From Verrucomicrobiia bacterium (GTDB taxonomy: Bacteria; Verrucomicrobiota; Verrucomicrobiia; Limisphaerales; JADLHS01), in the NCBI GenBank assembly GCA_011525685.1, contig WYBW01000022.1, positions 310,001-374,000 on the forward strand: a DNA stretch of 64,000 nucleotides, written 5' to 3'. The notes beneath the pieces are model-generated. The model did not search any database and was not told the origin of the DNA. It saw nothing but the letters and a program-made list of their open reading frames with translations. The translations under genes were made by a program, and so were the position numbers. Below are positions 52,951 to 61,736 of this stretch, piece by piece. Position 1 is the first letter of the stretch, and each line of letters starts with the position of its first letter.

Positions 52951-53170
52951 GAAGACCGATTCAACCCGAATTTCGATTCTGGGGAGCACGCCCGCCCCGG
53001 GCGTCGCTGGGCGCGCCTCGCGACCAGCACGTTGCGCCGCGACACTGACACGCACGCTTGAAACCTTTCAGTGCGTCCGGGCTTTCTCCCGCAAATGCGG
53101 GATGGAAAACCACGCCCGGGGTGGACACGCTCCTTGGAATTCTGCGCGTATTCTCGACACGCGCCTTTTT

Positions 53171-53371
53171 GTGGGACAGTTATCCTGCCTGTCCGGCGGG
53201 TAACGCCGACTTTCTGGCCGGCCCGCCACTCGCCGGTTGGAAAACCGGCGCTACAGGTAACGCCGACTTTCCAGTCGGCCCGGCCAACGGCATATCGCAG
53301 ATTTTCCAATCGGCCCATAACTCACCGGTTGGAAAACCGGCGTTACGGACAGGCGGGAATCACTGTCCCAC
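53171..53371. repeat. Nested TTCC-loop hairpin element, second copy
   Basis: Same plan as 52791-52950: it opens GTGGGACAGTTATCCTGCC and closes with the inverted form ending CACTGTCCCAC. Inside are units 53210-53254 and 53257-53346. The first unit has CTGG/CCGG changes in its left hairpin; the second has an extra TTCC-loop hairpin (ATTTTCCAAT) inserted. Confidence 0.8.
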
Positions 53372-53382
53372 TCTGCCCAGCT

Positions 53383-53425
53383 CCGCCGCTGCGCGGCGGG
53401 ATGGTCGCAGCGCGACCATCACTAC
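53383..53425. repeat. Hairpin pair with GATGG arms (TCGCAGCGCGA core)
   Basis: CCGCCGC-TGC-GCGGCGG (53383-53399) is followed by GATGG/CCATC arms around TCGCAGCGCGA (53400-53420) and CTACCACG. This is the C-D half of the modular element with the D arms fully changed yet still paired. Confidence 0.8.
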
Positions 53426-53514
53426 CACGCTATTCAGCCCTTCCCTGACAGCGCGACCATCACTACCAAGGAAATCAATCCCCTCGCCGGGCAGTTTCAG
53501 ACCTCTGCGGTCAA

Positions 53515-53541
53515 ACAAAAAACCCGGAGCAATGCTCCGGG
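53515..53541 (-). terminator. Rho-independent terminator after prepilin 3
   Basis: On the minus strand CCCGGAGC-ATT-GCTCCGGG is followed by TTTTTTGTTT, 25 bp beyond the stop codon. Confidence 0.85.
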
Positions 53542-53565
53542 CTGTGGCAGCGAAAAGCCTTGTGT

Positions 53566-53940
53566 TTATGGGCCGGCGGCAGGTCCTAGCGTGTGCAGAC
53601 CCGCTGCCGTGGCATTGGGACACTTCACTGTCTCCAAGACTGTATCGGGCATGTCATAATCCCCTCCTGCCGGACATTTTGGGATCGCGTTGCCCTTGAT
53701 GTATTCGGCTACTTCCGCAGCGATGACCGCGTCGGTGTCTTTCTTGCCTTTCTCCAAGGCCCACTGCTGAACCGCCGAGTCAATCTGCCGCATATTGTTG
53801 ATGCAGGCATTGGACTGCGCCGTGTTCCGGGCCTTCACGAAGTTGGGAACCGCGATCGCCGCCAGGAGACCGATAATGGCCACCACGATCATGATTTCCA
53901 CCAGCGTAAAGCCGGCACTTCTCATCCGTTTGAGCTTCAT
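53566..53940 (-). CDS. Prepilin/pseudopilin-like protein 3
   Basis: 124 residues from ATG 53940: MKLKRMRSAG then FTLVEIMIVVAIIGLLAAIAVPNFVKARN. Class III signal with Glu at +5. The soluble part (NACINNMRQIDSAVQQWALEKGKKDTDAVIAAEVAEYIKG) is close to its paralogues; the C-terminus (KCPAGGDYDMP, TVKCPNATAAGLHTLG) differs. The open frame extends to 54096 but that part lacks any prepilin feature and covers the shared leader. It has its own terminator. Confidence 0.92.
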   Translation of the reverse strand: MKLKRMRSAGFTLVEIMIVVAIIGLLAAIAVPNFVKARNTAQSNACINNMRQIDSAVQQWALEKGKKDTDAVIAAEVAEYIKGNAIPKCPAGGDYDMPDTVLETVKCPNATAAGLHTLGPAAGP

Positions 53941-54027
53941 AACTGACCTTTCTATTGGGTTTGATGCGGCGTGAACCCGGCGCGGGCGATTACAAATAAT
54001 TACAACACTTGGTCCACTAATTGCCCG
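53941..54027 (-). promoter_or_regulatory. Shared upstream block of the prepilin genes (copy 3)
   Basis: On the minus strand: GGGCAATTAGTGGACC, TTGTAATTATTTGTAATCG, GTTCACGCCGC, AGAAAGGTCA, in the same order as before the other two prepilins. Confidence 0.6.
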
Positions 54028-54300
54028 ACGCTGACCGCACCTTGAGCCTACTCCCGGCAAGAGCCAAAGCAACGGCCAATTTTTGTCCGAATCCAAGATT
54101 CTTACCCGACCCCCCTCCGTAATCTGCCCGATGGGAGCGAGGATTCTCCCCGGGTGCGCCGCCCGCTCGGTCGTGTCCTGAAATCAGGCGCGGCGCATCC
54201 ATTCTGGACAAGGGGGGCTTCAGATTAGTGGCGCTTGTGGTGGTGCGGGGCGCATCTTGACGTCACCCGCATTGAGCAGGTATCGGCTCCCCGTAGCACC

Positions 54301-54407
54301 GGTTTCCCAACCTGCTGGATCGCCGATTTCCAATCGGCTGGCTGTGCGAAGTAGCGCGCTCTGCGGGTTGGAAACCCGCGATACAGCAGACTGGAAGTCT
54401 GCGCTAC
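54301..54407. repeat. TCC/GGA triloop hairpins with diverse stems
   Basis: GCCGATT-TCC-AATCGGC (54322-54338), GCGGGTT-GGA-AACCCGC (54363-54379), GCAGACT-GGA-AGTCTGC (54386-54402), and a related GGTTTCCCAACC. The last two lie between GTAGCGC and GCGCTAC. The loop is the conserved part; the stems are all different. The upstream part of this gap (54028-54300) shows nothing recognisable. Confidence 0.8.
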
Positions 54408-54431
54408 GGCGGTTCCAACAGGATGCGCCCG

Positions 54432-54640
54432 TGGTGGCGGTTCTCACGCTGCGTGGGGTGGCGGTGGTGTTCGCGCTGCGAAAACCCGGGCATGTTGGCT
54501 GGTGGGACTTGTCGCGCTGCGACAAGTAGCGCCGCGTCCAACGGCACAAAGGATCTCCGCTACACCTGCGTCATGCGTGCGTTCCCTGGCCGCCCGCTGG
54601 CCCGCGGGCGGAGTTCTCGCAGCGCGAGAACTGCTACCAC
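54432..54640. repeat. Modular four-hairpin element plus a degenerate extra half
   Basis: Two degenerate A-type hairpins (54438-54490) precede a good copy. A: ACTTG/CAAGT arms on TCGCGCTGCGA (54507-54527). B is decayed (GCGCCGCG...CGGC). C: CCGCCCGC/GCGGGCGG (54590-54611). D: AGTTC/GAACT arms on TCGCAGCGCGA (54612-54632), then GCTACCACG. Confidence 0.82.
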
Positions 54641-54651
54641 GAGCCAGAGAT

Positions 54652-54897
54652 ATGGAGACAGGCGCGACGCCTGTTCTACACCGAAGAGACAAACAGAATT
54701 CGGGGAGCATACGCCTCCGGCGTGTGCTTTGCGGCGTCACGCCGCAAACTTCACCACACAAACTCGTCCCGCATCGAGTGTGATCAAGATGGTGTGAGGA
54801 TGCCGTCAGCGCGACGCTGACGGCGGCACGCCAGAGGCGTGCGCTCCCGAGCCGCCCGCTGATTCGCGGGCGGAGTTCTCGCAGCGCAAGGGATTCT
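54652..54897. repeat. Long hairpin string, copy 2 of the 245-bp repeat
   Basis: Same five triloop hairpins as at 50316-50560, in the same order and on the same strand. Two hairpins that pair with wobble or mismatch in copy 1 are perfect here (TTTGCGGCG-TCA and GCCGTCAGCG-CGA). It ends with a CCGCCCGC/GCGGGCGG stem and a decayed GTTCTCGCAGC hairpin, 20 bp from the LTA-synthase-like stop. Confidence 0.85.
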
Positions 54898-54917
54898 AGC
54901 AGCAGAAACCTATGGCC

Positions 54918-57734
54918 TTACGGTCGGGCATACTGGGTCTCCCCCAACCGGCCCTTGGAGACGGCCTCGCGATAGTGGGAATAGTTGCGCAGCAGGCCTT
55001 CCTGGAACTCATCGAACCGGCGCATGGAGACAGTCAAGTTGGTGACAGTCGAGTCCTCGGTGAACACTGTCCGGCTGCCTTCATTTGAAATCAGGTAAGT
55101 CTTGGCATGAACCGGGTTCAATTCACCCTTGTCACTGGACCGGTCTCCAAGCACGAGGTGTCGTCCGGTCAGAACGCCGTATTGCCGGTAAGAATTGAGA
55201 TAGACCAGCCGGTCAGGCTCGGGGCTGGCGGTGTAAAGCGAGCGCCCGGCATACAGTTCCGTCTCGGGGCTGGGGATGCCCAAGGTCTCCAGAATCGTGG
55301 GGAGCAGGTCAATGTGCGACCCGATGGTTTCGTTGACGCGGTAACCCGGTTGGCTCGGGTCCATGATGATCAGCGGCACGTTGGCCAGTTCCGGTGTGAC
55401 CGCCCAGCCATGCCCCAGCGCGCTGTCCTTGCCGCCGAGCATCTCGCCGTGATCGGAGGTAATGACCACCAGCGTCCGGTCCAGCAACCCCGACTCCTTC
55501 AACTGATCCACGATCGAAGTGATCACCCAGTCCATGTAAAGCAGTTCGTTCAGGTAAAGCGGAGTGTAATTCTGGTACTCGCTGAGCTTGTACTTGCGAA
55601 ACCGCTCGGGCATGGAGTCGTAAGGATAATGCGGCGCGGCCGGGACGTAGGTCAGGAAGAATTTGGACTGATCGGCGGCATGTCGTTGAATCCGCTGCCG
55701 GATCGCCCCGAGGGTTTCCTCCTCGCGCAGCCCCCAGGAGACTCGCTTGGTGGTGCGCTCGCCGGGCATCGTGTCGGCGTCATACATCTCCAGGCCGCGC
55801 TGGCTCAAGAGGCTTCGGAAGCCGGTGTAATCGAAGAAGGACGAATAGAACATCGAACAGTCGTAATCGTGCTCCTTCAAGACCTCAAAGATGCTCCTCA
55901 CCCCCACCCGCTTGAGCGTAAACGCATTGTAATCTTTCACCGGGTAAAGCCCGGCGAACACCGCAAACCGGGCATGGATCGAACTGGCATAGTTGGCAAA
56001 GAAGTTCGGAAAGATTTCCATGCGATCCTTGTAAGCCGAGAGCAAGGGCTGCGTTTCCTCGGTACCGCTGAACAACGAAAGATGCTGGTTGTAAGACGAC
56101 TCCATCAAAACCAGCACGACGTTCAAGTCTCGACGCGGCCGTAGAGGTTGAGCCGATGACGACGCGGCAAGATCACCCAGGCCCAAGGTGGTCGCCGCTT
56201 GGAGGAACTCGTCCCTGCCTAACGTGCGCTCGGAGGCGCGCTTCCACCAGGGGCTGGTCTGCGCCAGACGCAACACGGCTTGTCCCTTGGCATTGTCCGG
56301 GTTGACGAAGGCGAGTCCCGACACCCCCAGCAGCAGGAAACAGGCGACCACGTACCGCCCACCCCGACCAGACTGACCTTGCCCCCCGGGAGCTGGACCA
56401 CTTCCCAACCACGCGTTCAATCCCCTCAGCAAAATGGCATAAACCACCACCAGAGCGATCAGCAGGACGGTCATGCCCGCCAGGTAAGGCTGGGCCATCC
56501 TCCACATCATTGCCGGGCTGTTGCCGAAGGCGAGCAAGTCCCACCCGAGACGCACACCCATGACTTGCGAAAGCCGGAAATCAACCAGCGCCAGCGCCAC
56601 CAACAACAACCCAGCCACGTCCAGCCACAGGAAGCTCCCGCCCGGTCGCCATCGGGCATAAACCATGACGCTCACGGCCAGCAAGCCCGCCAGGACCAAT
56701 TCGCCCATGAAGTAATGCGGCAACTGAAAAGCGTAAGACATCAGGTTGTTGTAGTTCTCCGCCATGGGATAGTTGGCGCTGGTCAGGAAGAAGAAGGCTA
56801 CCAGGTAGAACGGCGCGACCTTCAGCCAAGCTGACCGGAATCCCCGCATTCCGGCCAAGAGGGTTGCCCCGGCAAACAGCACCGCGCTCCAGCCCGCGAT
56901 CATGCGCAGGTAAGGGTTGAGGTTCCGCAGGGCCTTGGATTCAGCGTAGAAGATCCCGAGCGCCAGAGCCACCCAAGCCAGCGGCAGCAGGAGCCAAACG
57001 GCCTTCAACCGCGTGCCGGGATGACGCAAACACAGGAGAGCCGCCAGCCCGAAACAGGCGGCCACCGCGAGTTCGTTTCGAAACCAGACCAGTTCCCGCA
57101 AGCACAGCAGCCCGTAAGCGCCGGCAAACCCCGCCGTCCAATGAAGCGCCCACCGCTCGCGACCGCTCCGCACCAAGAGGTAGTAGAGCAGCCCATAGCC
57201 GGTCAACCACGCCGCGAGGAAGGGCGGGCGGAAGAACAGATTCAGGCTCAAGTACGGCGCAAGGTTCTTCCACTCCAGGGTTCCCGTCATGACGGGATAG
57301 AGATAGTTTTTGTCACCCTCGTGAAATGTCAGGAAGATGAAGAGCAATCCCAATCCCAGGACGATGGTGTTGGCACCGCGCACGGCCTGGATGCCGCCCG
57401 TCTGGCAATGCCGGCCCAGAGCAACGAGACTCCAGACTCCCAGCGCGATAAACGCGAAGAAGATTGCGTGGTTGATCCAGTTCTGAGGTGTGCCGCCAAT
57501 CCGCCAGTGGATTTCGTGCAAGTGTTTTCCCAGACTCAACAGCAACACCACTTTGACCAGACCCAACGCTCCCACCATCACCACCAGCCGCGCCAACGCC
57601 GCCCGTGGCAGCTTGAAGCCCTCAACCAGGCTGGCCCAACTCGCCTGTATGGTGGCGTGTGACAGACCCGGTGTCCTGTTTTCGGCCGGACGTGCATCAG
57701 GTCGGTACGCGCCAGTTGCCTGCTGAGAAATCAT
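54918..57734 (-). CDS. LTA synthase/phosphoglycerol-transferase-like membrane sulfatase
   Basis: 938 residues. About a dozen transmembrane helices cover residues 45-500. A periplasmic alkaline-phosphatase-superfamily domain starts near 536 (LNVVLVLMESSYNQHLS, metal-ligand Glu) and continues with FPNFFANYASSIHARFAVFAGLYP, SDHGEMLGGKDSALGHGW (near 759, metal ligands) and LIIMDPSQPGY. In LtaS and phosphoethanolamine transferases a Thr follows the NF...G segment as nucleophile; here the aligned segment reads SSIHARF, so a Ser would serve. It probably adds a phospho-alcohol group to an envelope glycan or lipid. It is divergent from the GDP-fucose synthase gene. Confidence 0.85.
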   Translation of the reverse strand: MISQQATGAYRPDARPAENRTPGLSHATIQASWASLVEGFKLPRAALARLVVMVGALGLVKVVLLLSLGKHLHEIHWRIGGTPQNWINHAIFFAFIALGVWSLVALGRHCQTGGIQAVRGANTIVLGLGLLFIFLTFHEGDKNYLYPVMTGTLEWKNLAPYLSLNLFFRPPFLAAWLTGYGLLYYLLVRSGRERWALHWTAGFAGAYGLLCLRELVWFRNELAVAACFGLAALLCLRHPGTRLKAVWLLLPLAWVALALGIFYAESKALRNLNPYLRMIAGWSAVLFAGATLLAGMRGFRSAWLKVAPFYLVAFFFLTSANYPMAENYNNLMSYAFQLPHYFMGELVLAGLLAVSVMVYARWRPGGSFLWLDVAGLLLVALALVDFRLSQVMGVRLGWDLLAFGNSPAMMWRMAQPYLAGMTVLLIALVVVYAILLRGLNAWLGSGPAPGGQGQSGRGGRYVVACFLLLGVSGLAFVNPDNAKGQAVLRLAQTSPWWKRASERTLGRDEFLQAATTLGLGDLAASSSAQPLRPRRDLNVVLVLMESSYNQHLSLFSGTEETQPLLSAYKDRMEIFPNFFANYASSIHARFAVFAGLYPVKDYNAFTLKRVGVRSIFEVLKEHDYDCSMFYSSFFDYTGFRSLLSQRGLEMYDADTMPGERTTKRVSWGLREEETLGAIRQRIQRHAADQSKFFLTYVPAAPHYPYDSMPERFRKYKLSEYQNYTPLYLNELLYMDWVITSIVDQLKESGLLDRTLVVITSDHGEMLGGKDSALGHGWAVTPELANVPLIIMDPSQPGYRVNETIGSHIDLLPTILETLGIPSPETELYAGRSLYTASPEPDRLVYLNSYRQYGVLTGRHLVLGDRSSDKGELNPVHAKTYLISNEGSRTVFTEDSTVTNLTVSMRRFDEFQEGLLRNYSHYREAVSKGRLGETQYARP

Positions 57735-57785
57735 GTGTGCGCTTGTCGCAACCGCCGTGCCCGGCTTATGCTCCGCCGCACAGAA

Positions 57786-58736
57786 ATGCAGCCCAACTCA
57801 CGCATCTACGTCGCCGGCCACCGCGGTCTGGTCGGCAGCGCCCTCTGGCGGGAATTTCAGCGAACTGGTTTCGAGAACCTGATTGGCCGCTCCCACGCGG
57901 AACTCGATCTGCTCGACGCCGCGGCGGTGCAGCGGTTCTACGCGCGGGAGCAGCCCGACTACGTCTTTGTGGCCGCCGCCCGCGTGGGCGGCATCCTGGC
58001 CAACCATACCCGCCCTGCCCAATTCATTTACGAGAATCTTCAGATTCAGAACAACCTCATCCACGGCGCCTGGCAGACGGGCGTCAAGAAACTGCTGTTC
58101 CTGGGCAGTTCCTGCATCTATCCGCGCTTGTCGCCGCAGCCAATGAAAGAGGAACATCTGCTGACCGGCCCGCTCGAAACCACGAATCAGTGGTACGCCA
58201 TTGCCAAGATCGCGGGCGTCAAAATGTGCCAGGCCTACCGGCGGCAATACGGCTGTGACTTCATCAGCGTGATGCCCACCAACGTGTATGGCCTGCGAGA
58301 CAATTTTGATCTCGATTCCTCGCACGTCCTGCCGGCTTTGATTCGGAAATTTCACGAGGCCAAGGTGTCCGGCGCACCGAGCGTCACCTGTTGGGGAACC
58401 GGCCAGCCCCGACGCGAGTTTTTGTTCGGCGACGACCTGGCACGCGCCTGTGTCTTCCTCATGGAGCATTACAGTGGTGAAGAGCCCATCAACGTGGGCT
58501 ACGGCAGCGACGTGACCATCCGGGAACTGGCGGAGCTGGTCGGGCGGGTGATCGGCTACGAGGGCTCGATCGAGTGGGACACCACCAAACCGGACGGCAC
58601 CCCGCGCAAGCTGTTGGACAGCTCACGGCTGTTCGCGCTGGGCTGGAAACCGCGGATTGATCTCGAAACCGGTGTCCGGCTGACTTACGAGGATTTTCTG
58701 AGCCGCTGCACGGACAAACCCGCCGCCAAAGCGTAG
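57786..58736 (+). CDS. fcl: GDP-L-fucose synthase
   Basis: NADPH-dependent epimerase/reductase that turns GDP-4-keto-6-deoxymannose into GDP-L-fucose. The 316-residue short-chain dehydrogenase-type protein has the nucleotide-binding RIYVAGHRGLVGSALWREF, FVAAARVGGILANHTRPA, LFLGSSCIYPRLSPQPMKEEHLLTG, YAIAKIAGVKMCQAYRRQYG (catalytic Tyr near 136), MPTNVYGLRDNFD and SSHVLPALIRKFHEAK. ATG 57786 is preferred to the upstream ATG at 57735, which lacks homology. The partner GDP-mannose 4,6-dehydratase (gmd) is not in the window. Confidence 0.96.
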   Translation: MQPNSRIYVAGHRGLVGSALWREFQRTGFENLIGRSHAELDLLDAAAVQRFYAREQPDYVFVAAARVGGILANHTRPAQFIYENLQIQNNLIHGAWQTGVKKLLFLGSSCIYPRLSPQPMKEEHLLTGPLETTNQWYAIAKIAGVKMCQAYRRQYGCDFISVMPTNVYGLRDNFDLDSSHVLPALIRKFHEAKVSGAPSVTCWGTGQPRREFLFGDDLARACVFLMEHYSGEEPINVGYGSDVTIRELAELVGRVIGYEGSIEWDTTKPDGTPRKLLDSSRLFALGWKPRIDLETGVRLTYEDFLSRCTDKPAAKA

Positions 58737-58824
58737 GGGCGACGCCCTCGTCGCCTGCGCGAGCGGCCAGCACAGTCGGCAGTCAGTCATGGGCGCGCAG
58801 TAACCTGCTTGGGACCGTCGTCGC

Positions 58825-58866
58825 GCCGGTCTTCCTACCGGCCCTCGCGCCGACTGGAAAGTCGGC
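58825..58866. repeat. TTCC-loop hairpin pair, diverged
   Basis: GCCGGT/ACCGGC (58825-58842) with a CTTCCT loop is followed by GCCGACT-GGAA-AGTCGGC (58849-58866). The order is the reverse of the pair at 14046. It lies in the gap after fcl. Confidence 0.65.
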
Positions 58867-58912
58867 GATACGCGCCTGGTGGTCCAGCGCCTTCAGCCTG
58901 TCTTCGATCCTA

Positions 58913-60697
58913 TCAATACCAATTTACGAACAGCCGGCGGCGATCGCTCTCGCTGACACGCGGTGCTTGTTTCAGCTTCGGACCGGCCCACACCACCGTG
59001 GGCGAGCAATCCGCCGCTGTTTCCAGCCGATAGGTTCCCACCGGCAATTCCACCGTGCGATTGGTCAACGGAAGCCCGTTCAACGTCGCCACAAACTCCG
59101 GCTCAACCTTTGGCTCGGCCACCGGTTGCTTCCGGCTTTCCAGCAATGCCTTCAGCGAGGACTCGTACGTGCCAGCCAGATTCGACACTTCCTTGGGAGC
59201 AAGGTGATAGCGGCCTGGATGATGAATCTCGAACTCGCCACCTCCGGCGGGAAGCATCTGGCCCAGCACCCAGAAATCGTCCGCCAGGGGAACATACCTT
59301 TGGCGGATGAACTCGTGGTCCTCCTCCGGCAACCAATCCGTTCGATAGCTCTGAATGATCACCGCCGCCGGATTCTCGGCCAGCATATCACGCACTCGCA
59401 AATCTCCGCTCTTCCTGAAGTTGTTGATGTTGAGACTGTGGAGGAACCAATGAAAATGAATGCTCCTCCGCGTGGGCACCATCCCGATGCCGTCATAGAC
59501 CGGGTCTTTGACCGGGTCGGTGAGTTGCTCCGCCACGCGCATCAAGTTTTCCTGCCGATGATTGGGCCAGTCCAGGTGGCGGCGCGTGGCCATATAAAAC
59601 GGCACGAAATGCGCAAACACCAGCAACGTCAGAATCACCGGACGAAACACCGGCTGCGCCCAGACCTCGGCGAGGACAGAAATGCCATACCGGAAGGCAA
59701 GCAAGTAAGCGAATGGAACCAGATTGACCAGATTGTACGGGTGAGGCGCCGGGTTGACGAGCAGGGCCGCGAGAGCGATCAGGAAAAACACCGTCTCGGG
59801 AAGCAAGCCCGACCAACCAAGGGCCGCTCTGCCACGACGACCCAACTCCGAGCCAACCGCGACCACCGCCCCGAACACCAAGGCCAGGAGTAATGGCGTT
59901 TGAGTCAAGAGGCGGCCGAGAGTTTTCCAGGGCGGAAATCGTCCCAGTCCTCCGGAGGCCTCCGAAACCATCTGGAATCCTGACAAGTAAACATCCCAGA
60001 CTCCGCCCGCTCCGTAAGCCAGACGGATCGTCAGAAACATCGCGAAAGCGCCAATCGCCCAAGCCAAACCCAGTTTCCAACGGGCCACCGCGACGCCGTG
60101 CGGAGGAAAGACCAGGAACGCGAGAGCCAAGGGAATGGTATAGACAAATGATTTGAACGCCGTGAACAGCAAGGCGACCATCAGTCCGCCAAGGATGGCG
60201 TAAGCGGCGATGCCCGGTGGACGCAGCCGCATCAAACACCAAATGAAGAGCAACCCGGTCAGCAGCAGATTGTCATGCCGGATCTCGAAGCCGTAATCCC
60301 AAAGCGGCGACAGGGTTGCCGCTCCCACAAAGGCGAACAACCCCCGCCACGACGCAAGTTTCTCGCCGGTCGCCAGCGCCAGGAGCAACAGGTTCAACCA
60401 AAAGATGAGGAGAGCCACCAGCCGCGCCGAAGCGAAAAGCTCCGCGGATTGAACGGCCTCCCGCGCCAGCCAGACCAACGGCATCAGAAAAAGCGAGATG
60501 CTGGTGAAATACTCCTGAGCCTGACCCAGCGCCAGAATTCGCGCCACGAACACACTCTGGCACTCGTCGGCGTGGTAAATGCGCGAGGCCGCAAAGTAGA
60601 GCGTGGACTTCAACATCAGAAATCCCATCGCGATCGCAACCGTCCCAAGGAGAATCGAGTTCAGTTTGCGCTTCATGAGTGAGTCATTCTCATTCAC
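58913..60697 (-). CDS. Membrane glycosyltransferase-like protein (GT-C type)
   Basis: A 594-residue inner-membrane protein with about ten to twelve helices in the first 400 residues. The first periplasmic loop holds YHADECQSVFVARI, with an acidic pair in the place of the catalytic Asp/Glu of GT-C dolichol- or undecaprenyl-phosphate-dependent enzymes (ArnT, PMT family). The C-terminal 190 residues are a soluble, mostly periplasmic domain (RSIHFHWFLHSLNINNFRKSG..., VVWAGPKLKQAPRV). The acceptor is unknown. It overlaps the upstream GT2 gene by 4 bp. Confidence 0.78.
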   Translation of the reverse strand: MNENDSLMKRKLNSILLGTVAIAMGFLMLKSTLYFAASRIYHADECQSVFVARILALGQAQEYFTSISLFLMPLVWLAREAVQSAELFASARLVALLIFWLNLLLLALATGEKLASWRGLFAFVGAATLSPLWDYGFEIRHDNLLLTGLLFIWCLMRLRPPGIAAYAILGGLMVALLFTAFKSFVYTIPLALAFLVFPPHGVAVARWKLGLAWAIGAFAMFLTIRLAYGAGGVWDVYLSGFQMVSEASGGLGRFPPWKTLGRLLTQTPLLLALVFGAVVAVGSELGRRGRAALGWSGLLPETVFFLIALAALLVNPAPHPYNLVNLVPFAYLLAFRYGISVLAEVWAQPVFRPVILTLLVFAHFVPFYMATRRHLDWPNHRQENLMRVAEQLTDPVKDPVYDGIGMVPTRRSIHFHWFLHSLNINNFRKSGDLRVRDMLAENPAAVIIQSYRTDWLPEEDHEFIRQRYVPLADDFWVLGQMLPAGGGEFEIHHPGRYHLAPKEVSNLAGTYESSLKALLESRKQPVAEPKVEPEFVATLNGLPLTNRTVELPVGTYRLETAADCSPTVVWAGPKLKQAPRVSESDRRRLFVNWY

Positions 60698-61728
60698 TCA
60701 GCTTGGTTGTGCGCCTGGTAATACACCCACAATCGGTTGAAGATCCAAAACGGCTTCTTGAATTCGATACAACGACGGACGAACCGCGACAGCTTGCGCC
60801 AGAAATCCCCTGGGGACAACGACCTGGCGGCGAGAGCGGCCTCTTTGAAAGCAACTGCGAGGATCGTGTCCCGCCAAAGGTCCTTCGAGTCTTCATTCAC
60901 CCGCATTAACAAATACTCGGCCATTTTGCCCAAAGCTTGAAGCTTGAATTCTGCCGGCCGGTTGTTCCAAACATTGCCCGCATGCACGCGGTAACAAGCC
61001 ATTTTTCGGTCGAGATAGCCGATCCATCCTCGCTGGCTCAACATGACAAAAAGCGGCCAATCGGCAAGCCGCAAACCGACCAGTCCTTCATCGAACTGCG
61101 GCATCCACGCGCGTCGAATCAACACCGAGCAGGTCTGGATGCAATTCAGCAAGGCCAGTTCACGCGGATCCAGCCGGAGCTTTCGATAGCGAAGGGGAGG
61201 AAACTCACGCAACTTTTGATCACCCGGCCATCTGACGTAATCCACCTTGTGATGGCACAACGCACACTCCGGGTTTTGGTCGAGAAAGCCGACCTGAACC
61301 GCCAGTTTGCGTGGATCGGTCCAGTAGTCGTCTCCCTCGAATATCGCCAGGTATTCACCGCGACAGGCCGCCACGGAGCGGAGGAGGTTGAGCCGCCCGT
61401 TGCCCGTGTATTTGCCCAGATTCTCCGTTGCCCGCAGCACCTTGATTCTTTCTGGATGCCGCCTCTGGTACTCCAGCACAATCTCCGTGGTGCCGTCGGT
61501 GGAAGCATCATCACCCACCACTATCTCGTAAGGAAAGTCCATCTGCTGCATCAGTACCCCGTCCAGCGCCTGCGCGATGAATTGGGAGTGATTGAAGGTG
61601 ATCAACGCCACACTTACCTTGGGTCGCTCGATGAGTGACGCTTCGGCCACCTGAACCGTGTGCTGACGAATCAACGTCTGGATGCGTTCCCGAGTAAGTT
61701 CCGGCTTGTTGGTTTCGAATGCATCCAT
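60694..61728 (-). CDS. Family 2 glycosyltransferase
   Basis: 344 residues from ATG 61728 (MDAFETNKPELTRERIQ). The GT-A fold is clear: VSVALITFNHSQFIAQALDGVLMQ, EIVVGDDASTDGTTEIVLEY, LAIFEGDDYWTDPRKL with the metal-binding DD pair, and ADWPLFVMLSQRGWIGYL as the acceptor region. The pattern is of the polysaccharide GT2 group that adds sugars from nucleotide donors. It is cytoplasmic, 8 bp behind the aminotransferase gene and overlapping the GT-C gene. The frame is open further upstream, but that part is the shadow of the aminotransferase. Confidence 0.93.
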   Translation of the reverse strand: MDAFETNKPELTRERIQTLIRQHTVQVAEASLIERPKVSVALITFNHSQFIAQALDGVLMQQMDFPYEIVVGDDASTDGTTEIVLEYQRRHPERIKVLRATENLGKYTGNGRLNLLRSVAACRGEYLAIFEGDDYWTDPRKLAVQVGFLDQNPECALCHHKVDYVRWPGDQKLREFPPLRYRKLRLDPRELALLNCIQTCSVLIRRAWMPQFDEGLVGLRLADWPLFVMLSQRGWIGYLDRKMACYRVHAGNVWNNRPAEFKLQALGKMAEYLLMRVNEDSKDLWRDTILAVAFKEAALAARSLSPGDFWRKLSRFVRRCIEFKKPFWIFNRLWVYYQAHNQAE

Positions 61729-61736
61729 GATCGAAT

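Noticed and set aside
50000-54900. CRISPR array
   Set aside because: The repeats are palindromic units of varied spacing and without uniform spacers; no cas gene is present.
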